From Cupriavidus necator (GTDB lineage: Bacteria; Pseudomonadota; Gammaproteobacteria; Burkholderiales; Burkholderiaceae): a DNA stretch of 64,000 nt. The stretch spans positions 1,364,001-1,428,000 of the forward strand of contig CP074390.1 of NCBI GenBank assembly GCA_022041995.1, read 5' to 3'. The notes under the pieces were generated by a model, which made no database searches, was not told where the DNA came from, and saw only the letters and a list, made by a program, of their open reading frames with translations. Shown here one piece after another: positions 1 through 8,789 of this stretch. How positions within the stretch are numbered: position 1 is the first letter of the stretch; the number at the start of each line of letters is the position of its first letter. The position numbers and the translations under genes were made by a program.

Positions 1-1327
1 TGGCCGCCCAGCGGAACAGCCGGTACGTCGCCGGGTGTGAATACGCGCCGCTCCAGAAGCGCCACACCAGGTGCTCGCCGCGGCTGTACTTGGCGCCCTG
101 GCCGCGCAGCGGGTTGAGGACCTGCTCTTGCGGATCGCGGTTGGCCTCGGTGCGCAGGCGCACCAGCAGTTGCGGGATCGGGATGCGCACCGGGCATACC
201 TCGCCGCAGGCGCCGCACAGGCTCGACGCGGTCGCCAGGTCGGCGGTGGCGTCCAGCCCCAGCAGGTGCGGCGAGATGATCTTGCCGATGGGGCCGGGAT
301 AGGTCGTGCCGTAGGCGTGGCCGCCGATGCGCGTGTAGACCGGGCAGTGGTTCATGCACGCGCCGCAGCGGATGCATTGCAGCGTGGCGCGCAGCTGCGT
401 GTCGGCATAGGCCTGGGTGCGGCCGTTGTCGAGCAGCACCAGGTGGACCTCGCGCGGGCCGTCGCGCTCGCCCGCGCGGCGCGGCCCGGAGATCAGGTTG
501 AAATAGGTGGTAATGGCCTGCCCGGTGGCCGAGCGCGTCAGCAGCGTGGACAGCGGCACGATGTGCTCCAGCCTGGCCACGACCTTCTCCATGCCCATGA
601 TGGCGATATGCACGTCGGGCACGGTGGTGGAAAGCCGGCCGTTGCCCTCGTTCTCCACCAGCCACAGCGTGCCAGTGTCGGCGGCGGCGAAGTTCACGCC
701 GGACAAGCCGATATCCGCGTCGACAAAGGCCTGGCGCAGCGCACGGCGGCCGGTCTGGATCAGCGCGTCGACATCCTCGGTATAGGGCGTGTCGGGGATA
801 TGCGCCTGGAACAGCTGCGCGATATCGCCCTTGGTCTTGTGGATCGCCGGCATCACGATATGCGAGGGCTTCTCGCCGGCCAGCTGGACGATGTACTCGC
901 CCATGTCCGATTCGATGCAGTCCACGCCGCGCTCGGCCAGGTAATGGTTCAGCTCGATCTCCTCGCTGGCCATCGATTTGCCCTTGATCACGCGCTTCGC
1001 CTGCTTCGATGCCGCGATGCGGTGGATGATCGCGTTGGCTTCGTCGGCGTTCTCGGCCCAGTGCACCTGCACGCCGGCGGCGGTGAGCTTTGCCTCCAGC
1101 TGCACCAGCAAGTCCGGCAGGTTGGCCAGCGCGTGCTGGCGCACCGCCTCGCCCAGGTCGCGCAGGTGTTCCAGCTCATCCGCGTCGGGGAACTGCGCCA
1201 GGCGCTTGCCCTGCAGGAAGTCCATCGCGCCGCGGAAGCTCCGGCGCAGCTTGGGATCGTCCAGCGCCTCGCGGGCGCGTGCCTTGAAGTCCTGCGGCGG
1301 AACAAAATTCAGTGTGTGCTGGCTCAT
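1..1327 (-). CDS. lutB: LutB, lactate utilization iron-sulfur protein (partial)
   Basis: This is the iron-sulfur subunit of the LutABC L-lactate oxidation complex, which acts in the cytoplasm and feeds electrons from lactate towards respiration. About 442 residues are visible; the C-terminus lies beyond the left edge. An N-terminal LUD-type region is followed by two Cys clusters near residues 317-327 (CIRCGACMNHCP) and 369-378 (CGACGEVCP), as expected for two 4Fe-4S centres. The ATG overlaps the lutC stop codon (ATGA), so translation is coupled. Order on the transcript is lutA-lutC-lutB rather than the Bacillus order A-B-C. Identification is by family resemblance and context. Confidence 0.93.
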   Translation of the reverse strand, partial: MSQHTLNFVPPQDFKARAREALDDPKLRRSFRGAMDFLQGKRLAQFPDADELEHLRDLGEAVRQHALANLPDLLVQLEAKLTAAGVQVHWAENADEANAIIHRIAASKQAKRVIKGKSMASEEIELNHYLAERGVDCIESDMGEYIVQLAGEKPSHIVMPAIHKTKGDIAQLFQAHIPDTPYTEDVDALIQTGRRALRQAFVDADIGLSGVNFAAADTGTLWLVENEGNGRLSTTVPDVHIAIMGMEKVVARLEHIVPLSTLLTRSATGQAITTYFNLISGPRRAGERDGPREVHLVLLDNGRTQAYADTQLRATLQCIRCGACMNHCPVYTRIGGHAYGTTYPGPIGKIISPHLLGLDATADLATASSLCGACGEVCPVRIPIPQLLVRLRTEANRDPQEQVLNPLRGQGAKYSRGEHLVWRFWSGAYSHPATYRLFRWAA

Positions 1328-2025
1328 TGCCCGGCCTCCGCGGTCTCGGTCTCGATCACGACCCACAGCCGGCGCGGACCATGCGCGCCGTAGGCCAGCG
1401 TCTGCTGGATGTCGGAGGTCTTGGACGGGCCGGAGATCAGCACCAGGTTGGTCGGCATGCCGTCGGACCAGCGCTCGGTGCGCGCGGCCATATGCAGGTC
1501 GGCGTGCAGCGTCGAGGCGCGCACCAGCGCGACATGCAGCGGCGGCACCAGCGACACCGTGCGCGGCGAGCCCGCGTCGGGCGCGACCACCAGCGTGCCG
1601 GTGGCGGCAATGCCGGAGCGCGCCACGGTGAAGCCGGCATCGACAGTGTCGAACAGCTCCGCCTTCCAGGCTTGGATCGGGCGGTCGTAGCCGATGGCTT
1701 CGATATGGGCCGGCAAGGCCGCCGCCAGCGCGGCACCGGCCTGGCTGGCGGGATCAAGCAGCAGGCGCTTCACGCCGGCATTGGCCAGCTCAGTGGCCAG
1801 CAATGCCGGCCAGGCCGCCTCGCTGGCGCACCAGACCTCGGCATGCAGGCCTTGCAGTGCCGCCTGCATCGCGCCGATCAGCTCGCCAACGGCTGGCGTG
1901 CCGTGGCGGCGTGCCTCGAAATGGCTGTCGATGCGGCGGTTGAGTTCCGCAGTGCCTGGGGAAGGGGCGGGCGCGGCAGCGCGCAGCCGGCCGAGCATGC
2001 GTTCGCGGGCGCCGGGGGTGCTCAT
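1324..2025 (-). CDS. lutC: LutC, LUD-domain lactate utilization protein
   Basis: Third subunit of the LutABC lactate oxidation complex, a LUD (DUF162) domain protein of 233 residues. I chose the ATG at 2025 because GGAGG lies six bases upstream and it overlaps the lutA stop as ATGA; a longer reading from 2049 has no ribosome site. The C-terminal half carries the family's Gly/Ser-rich segment (LVLISGPSKTSDI), close to the usual LUD ending. Overlaps at both ends show lutA, lutC and lutB are one transcript. The subunit's precise catalytic part is not known for the family. Confidence 0.9.
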   Translation of the reverse strand: MSTPGARERMLGRLRAAAPAPSPGTAELNRRIDSHFEARRHGTPAVGELIGAMQAALQGLHAEVWCASEAAWPALLATELANAGVKRLLLDPASQAGAALAAALPAHIEAIGYDRPIQAWKAELFDTVDAGFTVARSGIAATGTLVVAPDAGSPRTVSLVPPLHVALVRASTLHADLHMAARTERWSDGMPTNLVLISGPSKTSDIQQTLAYGAHGPRRLWVVIETETAEAGQ

Positions 2026-2804
2026 GCGGCACCTCCGGTACGGCGCCACAGGAAGGTGGCCAGGTGCTCCACCTGCAGCGGGGCGTGGTCATGCGCCGCG
2101 GTATGGCCGATATTGAGCAGGCAGCCGCAGTCGGCCGAGACCAGCCGGTCGCAGCCGGTGGCGCAGGCCGAGGCCACCTTGTCGCGCACCATGGCGCCGG
2201 AGATATCGGGATGCTTGAGCGAGAAGGTGCCGCCGAAGCCGCAGCATTCCGACTCGCGTTCATGCTCCACGCGGGTCACGCCCGGCAGCGCGTCGACCAG
2301 GGCCACGCCGTGCTGGCGCGTACCCATTTCTCGACGGGCGCCGCACGAGGTATGCAGCACGATGCGCTCCTGCGGCTGGACCGCCGCTGCGGCATCGCCA
2401 AAGTCCACCTTCAGCACATGCAGCAGGAACTCGCCCAGTTCATAGATGCGCCCGGCCAGTTCCAGTGCCTTGGGGCCGGCCACCGGATCGTCGGCAAAGA
2501 GCTGCGGCCAGTGGTGGCGCATCATGCCCGCGCACGAGCCCGACGGCACGATCACCGGCCAGGGCTGGCTGAACAGGTCGAGTTGAGCGCGCGCCACCGC
2601 ACGGGCCGCGTCGGGGTTGCCGCTGCTGTAGGCGGGCTGGCCGCAACAACTCTGGCCGCGCGGGAAGTGCACGGTGAGCCCTTCGCGTTCAAGCAGCCGC
2701 ACGGCGTCGAGGCCGGCCTGCGGCACGAACATGTCGACCAGGCAGGTGGCAAACAGGTAGGCCTGCGCGGGGGCAGGGCCGGTGGGGTACTGACGATCCT
2801 TCAT
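2022..2804 (-). CDS. lutA: LutA, CCG-domain (Fe-S) lactate utilization protein
   Basis: First gene of the lut operon, 260 residues, with two CCG (cysteine-rich) domains like those of heterodisulfide reductase and GlpC. The first has GQSCCGQPAY near residue 56; the second has ESECCGFGGTFS near residue 185. These domains bind an iron-sulfur centre and, with LutB and LutC, oxidise L-lactate to pyruvate. The ATG at 2804 follows GGAG; longer readings would run through the operator at 2873-2887. The regulator gene is divergent, and the shared 127-bp gap must carry both promoters. Confidence 0.92.
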   Translation of the reverse strand: MKDRQYPTGPAPAQAYLFATCLVDMFVPQAGLDAVRLLEREGLTVHFPRGQSCCGQPAYSSGNPDAARAVARAQLDLFSQPWPVIVPSGSCAGMMRHHWPQLFADDPVAGPKALELAGRIYELGEFLLHVLKVDFGDAAAAVQPQERIVLHTSCGARREMGTRQHGVALVDALPGVTRVEHERESECCGFGGTFSLKHPDISGAMVRDKVASACATGCDRLVSADCGCLLNIGHTAAHDHAPLQVEHLATFLWRRTGGAA

Positions 2805-2872
2805 GTCTCGCTCCGGGCGTGCTGGAGTCGCACGTTTCGGCGCATAATTCCCGCTTCCGCGCGGCGGTACAA

Positions 2873-2887
2873 ATTGGTTGGACCAAT
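2873..2887. promoter_or_regulatory. GntR (LldR/PdhR-type) operator, perfect palindrome
   Basis: ATTGGT-TGG-ACCAAT, a perfect 6-3-6 inverted repeat in the gap between lutA and its divergent GntR regulator. It has the form recognised by FadR-subfamily regulators such as LldR and PdhR. Its position fits control of the lut operon and autoregulation. Binding is inferred. Confidence 0.85.
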
Positions 2888-2931
2888 CTGCCCCTACGAC
2901 CCGCGCAAGCTCAGGAGCGAGGACACATGGC

Positions 2932-3657
2932 ATGACGGCAGCGGCAGCAAGGCACGGGCGCACCCGTGGACGCGTGGAGTCGGTCATGCGCCGGATCGAG
3001 ACCGCGCTGCTCGACGGCACCTGGCCGCCCGGCACGCGGCTGCCGGCCGAGCGGGTGCTGGCCGGGCAATACGAGGTGGCGCGCAACACCGTGCGCGAGG
3101 CGATCCAGCGGCTGGCCGCGCGCGGCCTGCTGCAGAGCCGGCGCGGTGCCGGGGTCTACGCCACCGACCAGCTGCGCGCCGGCATTGCCTCGCCCTGGGG
3201 CCAGCTGGTGGCCGACCACCCCGCGCTGCGCGACGACATCCTGGAGTTCCGCCGCGTGCTGGAGGGCGCGACTGCGTATTTTGCGGCGCTGCGCGCGGAT
3301 GCCGCCGATGTGAAGCGGATTCGCGCCCTGATGGCTGAACTGGAACGCGCGCGTGCCGCCGACGACAAGCAGGCGGAGGCCGATGCCGATGCGCAACTGC
3401 ATGACGCCATCGCCAAGGCCTCGCACAACACCATGTTCCTGCACTTGCATACCAGCGTGATCGGCATGCTGCGCGAGCACATCACCATCAACGGCACCGG
3501 CCTGCGCGAACAGGACGACGGCGCGTCAGACCTGCTGTTGCTGCAGCACCGCACGCTGTGCGATGCGATTTGCGCGCGCCGCCCGGAAGAGGCGCGCACC
3601 GCCATGCAGACCCATATCGACTTCGTGCGCAGCCGGGTGGAGCAGGACGGCGCCTGA
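2932..3657 (+). CDS. GntR/FadR-family regulator of the lut operon
   Basis: A 241-residue regulator: an N-terminal winged helix of GntR type (residues about 10-75; LPAERVLAGQYEVARNTVRE is the recognition region) and a C-terminal FCD all-helical ligand domain. Divergent from lutA, it is very probably the lactate-responsive repressor (LldR/LutR role). An ATG at 2878 is in frame but would place the perfect operator inside the coding region, so I take 2932. A second operator-like site follows directly after its stop codon. Ligand is inferred from context only. Confidence 0.88.
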   Translation: MTAAAARHGRTRGRVESVMRRIETALLDGTWPPGTRLPAERVLAGQYEVARNTVREAIQRLAARGLLQSRRGAGVYATDQLRAGIASPWGQLVADHPALRDDILEFRRVLEGATAYFAALRADAADVKRIRALMAELERARAADDKQAEADADAQLHDAIAKASHNTMFLHLHTSVIGMLREHITINGTGLREQDDGASDLLLLQHRTLCDAICARRPEEARTAMQTHIDFVRSRVEQDGA

Positions 3658-3663
3658 ACAGGA

Positions 3664-3678
3664 ATTGGTCCTACCACC
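3664..3678. promoter_or_regulatory. Second LldR-type operator-like site
   Basis: ATTGGT-CCT-ACCACC, seven bases after the GntR regulator stop. The left half is identical to that of the perfect operator at 2873 and the right half matches 4 of 6. The two sites are about 790 bp apart and bracket the regulator gene, an arrangement compatible with looping. It could be chance; there is no direct evidence of binding. Confidence 0.45.
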
Positions 3679-3702
3679 GTTGCGGCATGCCGGCTGCGGC
3701 AC

Positions 3703-4740
3703 TCAGACCAGCCCGGCGCCGGCCAGCTCCCGCTTCAGGTAGGCATAAAAGATCGGTCCGGCGATCACGCCCGGGATGCCGTACAGCGTTTCCATCAGCA
3801 GCATCACCATCAGCAGTTCCCACGCGGCGGCCTGGATGCGCGCACCGATGATGCGCGCGTTCAGGAAGTATTCCAGCTTGTGGACCACCACCAGGAACAC
3901 CAGCGACGCCGCCGCGATCGGCAGCGACACCGACAGCGATGCGATCACGATGGCGGTGTTGGAGATCAGGTTGCCCAGCACCGGCAGCAGCCCGGCGATG
4001 AAGGTGATGACCACCAGCGTCTTGGTCAGCGGCAGGTGCACGCCAAAGAGCGGCAGCACCAGCAGCAGGTAGATTGCGGTCAGCACGGTGTTGATGGTGG
4101 AGATCTGGATCTGCGCAAAGATGAACTGCGAGAACGCCTGCTGCAGCGTGCGCGCGCGCTTCACCAGCGCTGCGGCCAGGGGCCGGCGGTTGGGGCGCGC
4201 CACCGCGCGGTACAGCGCCACCATTGCGCCGATCACCAGCCCGATCAGGATATGCACCAGCGTACGCAGCACTTCGGCACCCAGCTTCTGCGCCATGGCG
4301 ACGTGCTCGCGCAGCGTCGCGATCAGGGTGTTGGCCAGTTCGTCCACGCCGTTGGGCAGCGCATCACTTAGCCACGGCGGCATCTGCCCGCGCGAGCGGG
4401 CGATGATGTCTGCCGCATGGTTGAGCAGCGCGTCCAGGGTATTGCCCTCGCCACTGACAAAGCGCACCAGCCCCCAGCCCGCCAGCGTCAGCCCCAGCAG
4501 GATCACCGCCGACAGGATGGCCACGGCCAGGGCGTCGTGGCGCTGGTGCAGGCGCTTCAGGCGCGGCGCCAGCACGTCCACCAGCGAGTACAGCAGCAGC
4601 CCGGACAGCAATGCCGCCACCAGGTTGGCGTGGAGCACGGTCCAGAGCGCGAGGGCGGTCAGCAGGTAGGCGACGGTGCCGACGCTGTACCACGCGGCCG
4701 GGAGCAGGCGCGGGGTGGTGGTCGGGTCGGGGTCTTTCAT
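3703..4740 (-). CDS. AI-2E family transporter / PerM-like membrane protein
   Basis: A 345-residue integral membrane protein of the AI-2E (PerM/YdiK/TqsA) family, with paired N-terminal membrane segments, a soluble middle part and a C-terminal block of hydrophobic helices that includes the family's usual GIPGVIAGPI-type segment near residue 325. Family members are reported as autoinducer-2 exporters or cation/proton antiporters; the substrate cannot be told here. The ATG at 4740 is preceded by GGAG at good spacing; an upstream ATG at 4755 is not. It stands alone, convergent with the lut regulator gene. Confidence 0.85.
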   Translation of the reverse strand: MKDPDPTTTPRLLPAAWYSVGTVAYLLTALALWTVLHANLVAALLSGLLLYSLVDVLAPRLKRLHQRHDALAVAILSAVILLGLTLAGWGLVRFVSGEGNTLDALLNHAADIIARSRGQMPPWLSDALPNGVDELANTLIATLREHVAMAQKLGAEVLRTLVHILIGLVIGAMVALYRAVARPNRRPLAAALVKRARTLQQAFSQFIFAQIQISTINTVLTAIYLLLVLPLFGVHLPLTKTLVVITFIAGLLPVLGNLISNTAIVIASLSVSLPIAAASLVFLVVVHKLEYFLNARIIGARIQAAAWELLMVMLLMETLYGIPGVIAGPIFYAYLKRELAGAGLV

Positions 4741-4944
4741 CGGGGTCTCCGGCATGCAATTTGCTCAAATTTATTCTGAATTCTCGCCGATCCAGATGTT
4801 GGTCCTGAGTCAGGCCCGTGTGCGCTGACGCGATGTTGGCATAACGGCACACACAAAGGCTGTCTATATTAGGGGGAATCGTGCCCGGCAAGGCGCCCGG
4901 CGCACCGCTGTCATCGTTTTCGCCAGAGCCCAGGAACGGAACGC

Positions 4945-6327
4945 ATGGCCTACACCCACACCATCGGCACCCACCGCCACGTCTTTGCCGACCTGCGCAC
5001 GCTGCTGGCCCGGGCCAGCCCGGCGCGTTCCGGCGACGCGCTGGCGGGCGTTGCCGCGGCCAGCGAGCAGGAGCGGATGGCCGCGCGGCTGGCGCTGGCA
5101 GAGGTGCCGCTCAAGCAGTTCCTGACCGAGGCGCTGGTGCCGTACGAGGAAGACGAGGTCACGCGCCTGATCCTGGACCGGCACGATGGCGCGGCCTTTG
5201 CCGCCATCGGCGCCACCACCGTGGGCGACCTGCGCAACTGGCTGCTGCTGCATGAAACCGACAGCGCCACGCTGGCGCGGGTGGCGCCGGGCATCACCCC
5301 GGAGATGGCCGCCGCGGTCAGCAAGCTGATGCGCAACCAGGACCTGGTGGCGGTGGCGCGCAAGTGCCAGGTGGTCACGCGCTTTCGCAGCACGGTGGGG
5401 CTGCCGGGCCGGCTCTCGGTGCGGCTGCAGCCCAATCACCCGACCGACGATCCCAAGGGCATTGCCGCGTCGATCATCGACGGGCTGCTCTATGGCTGCG
5501 GCGATGCCACCATCGGCGTCAACCCGGCCTCGGACAACCTGGGCGCCATCGTCTCGCTGCTGCGCATGATCGATGAACTGCGCAGCCGCTTCGACATCCC
5601 CACGCAGTCCTGCGTGCTGACCCATGTCACCAACACCCTGCGCGCGATCGGGCAGGGCGCGCCGGTCGACCTGGTGTTCCAGTCCGTGGCCGGCAGCGAG
5701 CGCGCCAACGCGGCCTTCGGCATCAGCCTGTCGCTGCTGGCCGAGGCGCACGACGCCGCGCAGGCGCTGGCGCGCGGCACCGTTGGCGACAACCTGATGT
5801 ACTTCGAGACCGGGCAGGGCAGCGCGCTGTCGGCCAACGCGCACCACGGCGTCGACCAGCAGACCATGGAGGCGCGCGCCTACGCGGTGGCGCGCGCGTT
5901 CTCGCCGCTGCTGGTCAATACGGTGGTGGGCTTTATCGGTCCAGAATACCTGTACGACGGCAAGCAGATCATCCGCGCCGGGCTGGAAGACCACTTCTGC
6001 GGCAAGCTGATGGGGGTGCCGATGGGCTGCGACGTCTGCTACACCAACCATGCCGAGGCCGACCAGGACGACATGGACACGCTGCTGACGCTGTTCGGCG
6101 TGGCCGGCATCAATTTCATCATGGGCGTGCCCGGCGCCGACGACATTATGCTGAACTACCAGAGCACCTCGTTCCACGATGCGCTGTACCTGCGCGAGGT
6201 GCTGGGGCTGCGCCCCGCGCCGGAGTTCGAGGCCTGGCTGCAGCGCATGGGCATTGCCGATGCCAGCGGCAGGCTGCTCGAGCCCGCCGCGCGCCAGCCG
6301 CTGCTGCAGATGGCCCACAGCCTGTAA
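4945..6327 (+). CDS. eutB: Ethanolamine ammonia-lyase large subunit EutB
   Basis: Large (catalytic) subunit of adenosylcobalamin-dependent ethanolamine ammonia-lyase, which splits ethanolamine to acetaldehyde and ammonia. At 460 residues it is close to the usual length of about 453. The barrel segments MYFETGQGSALSANAHHG, GPEYLYDGKQIIRAGLEDHF and MGVPMGCDVCYTNHAEADQ are characteristic. The start follows AGGAACGG. eutC begins eleven bases after its stop. No microcompartment genes, reactivase (EutA) or permease lie in the window, so this is the short, shell-less form common in Betaproteobacteria. The acetaldehyde could feed general aldehyde dehydrogenases. Confidence 0.96.
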   Translation: MAYTHTIGTHRHVFADLRTLLARASPARSGDALAGVAAASEQERMAARLALAEVPLKQFLTEALVPYEEDEVTRLILDRHDGAAFAAIGATTVGDLRNWLLLHETDSATLARVAPGITPEMAAAVSKLMRNQDLVAVARKCQVVTRFRSTVGLPGRLSVRLQPNHPTDDPKGIAASIIDGLLYGCGDATIGVNPASDNLGAIVSLLRMIDELRSRFDIPTQSCVLTHVTNTLRAIGQGAPVDLVFQSVAGSERANAAFGISLSLLAEAHDAAQALARGTVGDNLMYFETGQGSALSANAHHGVDQQTMEARAYAVARAFSPLLVNTVVGFIGPEYLYDGKQIIRAGLEDHFCGKLMGVPMGCDVCYTNHAEADQDDMDTLLTLFGVAGINFIMGVPGADDIMLNYQSTSFHDALYLREVLGLRPAPEFEAWLQRMGIADASGRLLEPAARQPLLQMAHSL

Positions 6328-6337
6328 GGTACAGCCG

Positions 6338-7123
6338 ATGACGGCCAGACGCCCACCTCCCGCCGATCCTGCCAACGCCGATGCCGGCCCCTGGCAACGC
6401 CTGCGCCAGTTCACGCGCGCGCGCGTAGCGCTGGGCCGTACCGGCCACAGCCAGACCACCGATGCGGTACTGGCTTTCGGGCTGGCCCATGCGCAGGCGC
6501 GCGATGCGGTGCACTTGCCGCTGGACGTGGGCGCGGTCACCGCGGCGCTGGATGCGGCGGGGGTGCCGAACCTCGCCGTGCACAGCGCGGCGCCGGACCG
6601 CGCGCACTACCTGCGTCGCCCCGACCTGGGCCGGCGCCTGGACGATGCCAGCCGCGCGCGGCTGGCCGCGGCACGGCCGGGCGAGGCACCCGATGTGGTG
6701 TTCGTGGTTGCCGACGGCCTGTCCGCGCTGGCCACGCAGACGCACGCGCTGCCGTTGCTCGATGCCACCCGCCCGCGCTTGCCGCAGGCATGGCGCATCG
6801 GCCCGGTGGTGGTGGCCGAGCAGTCGCGCGTGGCGCTGGGCGACGAGATCGGCGAGCTGCTTGGCGCGCGCCAGGTGGTGATGCTGATCGGCGAACGGCC
6901 GGGCCTGAGCTCGCCCGACAGCCTTGGCATCTACCTGACCCATGCGCCGCGCACCGGCCGCACCGATGCCGAGCGCAACTGCATCTCCAACGTGCGCCCC
7001 GAAGGCCTGCCGTATGCGCAGGCCGCCGACCGGCTGGCCTTCCTGCTGCGCGGCGCGGCGGCATTGGGCCGCTCGGGCGTGGACCTGAAGGACGACAGCG
7101 TACCGGCCTTGCCTGAAGGCTGA
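6338..7123 (+). CDS. eutC: Ethanolamine ammonia-lyase small subunit EutC
   Basis: Small subunit of ethanolamine ammonia-lyase, 261 residues (enteric EutC is about 295, with a longer N-terminal part). Typical stretches are FTRARVALGRTGHSQ near the N-terminus, VVVAEQSRVALGDEIG, and the C-terminal ERPGLSSPDSLGIYLTH and DAERNCISNVRPEGL. It helps bind the B12 cofactor in the EutB-EutC complex. The ATG at 6338 lies eleven bases after the eutB stop with AAGG between them, so the two genes are co-translated. An in-frame ATG inside eutB is ruled out by length. Confidence 0.95.
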   Translation: MTARRPPPADPANADAGPWQRLRQFTRARVALGRTGHSQTTDAVLAFGLAHAQARDAVHLPLDVGAVTAALDAAGVPNLAVHSAAPDRAHYLRRPDLGRRLDDASRARLAAARPGEAPDVVFVVADGLSALATQTHALPLLDATRPRLPQAWRIGPVVVAEQSRVALGDEIGELLGARQVVMLIGERPGLSSPDSLGIYLTHAPRTGRTDAERNCISNVRPEGLPYAQAADRLAFLLRGAAALGRSGVDLKDDSVPALPEG

Positions 7124-7157
7124 ATCGTCTGCATCACCCGCCCGCCAGCATGCAAAA

Positions 7158-7194
7158 CGGCCACCACGCGGGTTCGCAACCCGCATGGTGGCCG
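7158..7194 (-). terminator. Strong hairpin between eutC and the YbaK-type gene
   Basis: Two 17-base arms with one mismatch around a 3-base loop (arms 7158-7174 and 7178-7194). On the minus strand the stem is followed by TTTTG, so it can end the YbaK-type transcript. It probably also limits read-through from eutC, with which that gene is convergent. Confidence 0.75.
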
Positions 7195-7219
7195 TCTAGT
7201 GGCCAATAAAAAGCGCCGC

Positions 7220-7693
7220 TTACATCATGCGGCGCGAGAACTGCCCGTGCCCAGCGTCCGACATCAGCTGCGAGAACTGCTCGCCGCTCATGTGCACCAG
7301 TTCCTGGTGGTCGCCGCCTTCGAAATACACGTCGGGCTGCGCCATCAGGCTGTCGTCCACATAGGTCTGCATGCCGTAGGCCATCGCCACCGGCGGAATC
7401 GCGCCGAGGTCGCAATCCTTGAAGATCTCGCGGATTTCGTCCTCATGCGCCAGCACCAGGTTGCGCCCGGTCTGTTCGCAGATGGCGGCCATGTGCAGAT
7501 GGTGGCTTGAAGGAATCACGGCGGCGACATAGCCGCGGTCATCCTCCAGCAACAGCGTCTTGGCCAGCCGGTCCCCGGGAACATGCGCGGCCTCGGCAGT
7601 GGCCATGCTGCTGAGGGTGTAGGGGTGGCGGATGATGTCGTACTGGGTATTCTTGCTGCTCAGGCAGCTTGCAAGCGTGCTGGCCAGGGCCAT
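7220..7693 (-). CDS. YbaK/EbsC-type (aminoacyl-tRNA deacylase-like) protein
   Basis: A 157-residue protein of the YbaK/ProXp fold, which in characterised members hydrolyses mischarged aminoacyl-tRNA. Most of the chain is the single domain (residues about 20-145), with VPGDRLAKTLLLEDDRGYVAAV and the Gly/Pro-rich GAIPPVAMAYGMQ segment. The start is set by GAGGAG five to ten bases upstream. It is convergent with eutC and ends in a strong hairpin. Proteins of this fold vary in tRNA specificity, which cannot be read here; some have been annotated as prolyl-tRNA editing proteins. Confidence 0.75.
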   Translation of the reverse strand: MALASTLASCLSSKNTQYDIIRHPYTLSSMATAEAAHVPGDRLAKTLLLEDDRGYVAAVIPSSHHLHMAAICEQTGRNLVLAHEDEIREIFKDCDLGAIPPVAMAYGMQTYVDDSLMAQPDVYFEGGDHQELVHMSGEQFSQLMSDAGHGQFSRRMM

Positions 7694-7772
7694 GGTAGCT
7701 CCTCAGGTGCGGATGCGCCGACGGTTATCCTTGTGCTCCTACTATAGTCCGTGGCGCCGCTGCTGAAGGCGC

Positions 7773-8696
7773 CTAGCGGTGCAGCCGCGGCCACACTGCC
7801 TGCAGCTCGGTCTTCAGGAAGTTCAGCAGGTAGCGCGTGGCCAGCGTCTGGTAGCGGTTGGGCATGGTCAGCATGTAGAGCTTGCTGCCGAACACGCTGA
7901 TGCGGTAGTCGCACAGCAGCGGCACCAGCGCACCGCTGTCCAGTTCCGCACCGATCGCATAGATCGGGAAGATGCCGATGCCCAGGCCCGCCAGCACCGC
8001 CTCTTTCAGGAAGGCAAAGTTCTCGGAGGTGAGCGTGGGCTCCAGCACCACCTGCTCACGGATCTCACCACCATCGCCACTGTGCCGCGTGCCCGTTGCC
8101 TTGAGCTTCTGGCCCTCGGGCGACGCGCATACGAACGCATGCCCCAGCAGCCCGGCCAGCGCTTGCGGCGCCGGGTGGCCGGCCAGGTACGCGGGCGATG
8201 CGCACACGATCCAGTCGACTTCGCCGATCTCCGTGGCGACCACCGAATCCGGCGGCGTGGAGATGATGCGCAGCGCCACTTCCACGTCCTCGGACACCAG
8301 ATTGTGCACGCGGTTGTCGAAGACCACGTCGAGCGTGATGTCGGGATAGCGCTGCTTGAACAGCACCAGCAGCGGCGACAGCAGCGAATGGCCCAGCCCG
8401 GTGGGCACCGAGAGCCGCACATGGCCCTTCAGGCTCTTGCCCATATTGCTGATCAGCGCATTGGCGGCCGCCACCTCGCCCAGGATGTTGCGGCCATGCT
8501 CGTAGAGGCCGGCGCCGACCGGGGTCGGCTCGACATGGCGCGTGGTCCGGCGCAGCAGCTGCACGCCCAGCTCTGCTTCCAGCGCCTTGAGCCGGTAGCT
8601 GACATTGGCGCGCGTCATCTTGAGCTTGCGCGCAGCCGCGCTCAGGTTGCCCGCGTCGACGATATCGACGAACAGGCGCAGGGCGTTCAGGTCCAT
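7773..8696 (-). CDS. LysR-family transcriptional regulator
   Basis: A 307-residue LysR regulator. The N-terminal winged helix (residues 1-60) reads MDLNALRLFVDIVDAGNLSA and then a normal recognition helix; the rest is a periplasmic-binding-protein-like effector domain. I take the ATG at 8696, which gives the usual LysR N-terminus; an upstream in-frame ATG adds 17 atypical residues. It lies 93 bp downstream of the MHS permease gene on the same strand and may regulate it, although LysR genes more often stand divergent to their targets. Effector unknown. Confidence 0.85.
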   Translation of the reverse strand: MDLNALRLFVDIVDAGNLSAAARKLKMTRANVSYRLKALEAELGVQLLRRTTRHVEPTPVGAGLYEHGRNILGEVAAANALISNMGKSLKGHVRLSVPTGLGHSLLSPLLVLFKQRYPDITLDVVFDNRVHNLVSEDVEVALRIISTPPDSVVATEIGEVDWIVCASPAYLAGHPAPQALAGLLGHAFVCASPEGQKLKATGTRHSGDGGEIREQVVLEPTLTSENFAFLKEAVLAGLGIGIFPIYAIGAELDSGALVPLLCDYRISVFGSKLYMLTMPNRYQTLATRYLLNFLKTELQAVWPRLHR

Positions 8697-8789
8697 GGGG
8701 TGATCAATGAAAGACGGGGGGCGATTGCAGCCCCCGTATATTGCCATGCTCGTGGCGGCGTCCCGCGGCGTTGCACCGCGGGGTGCGCA

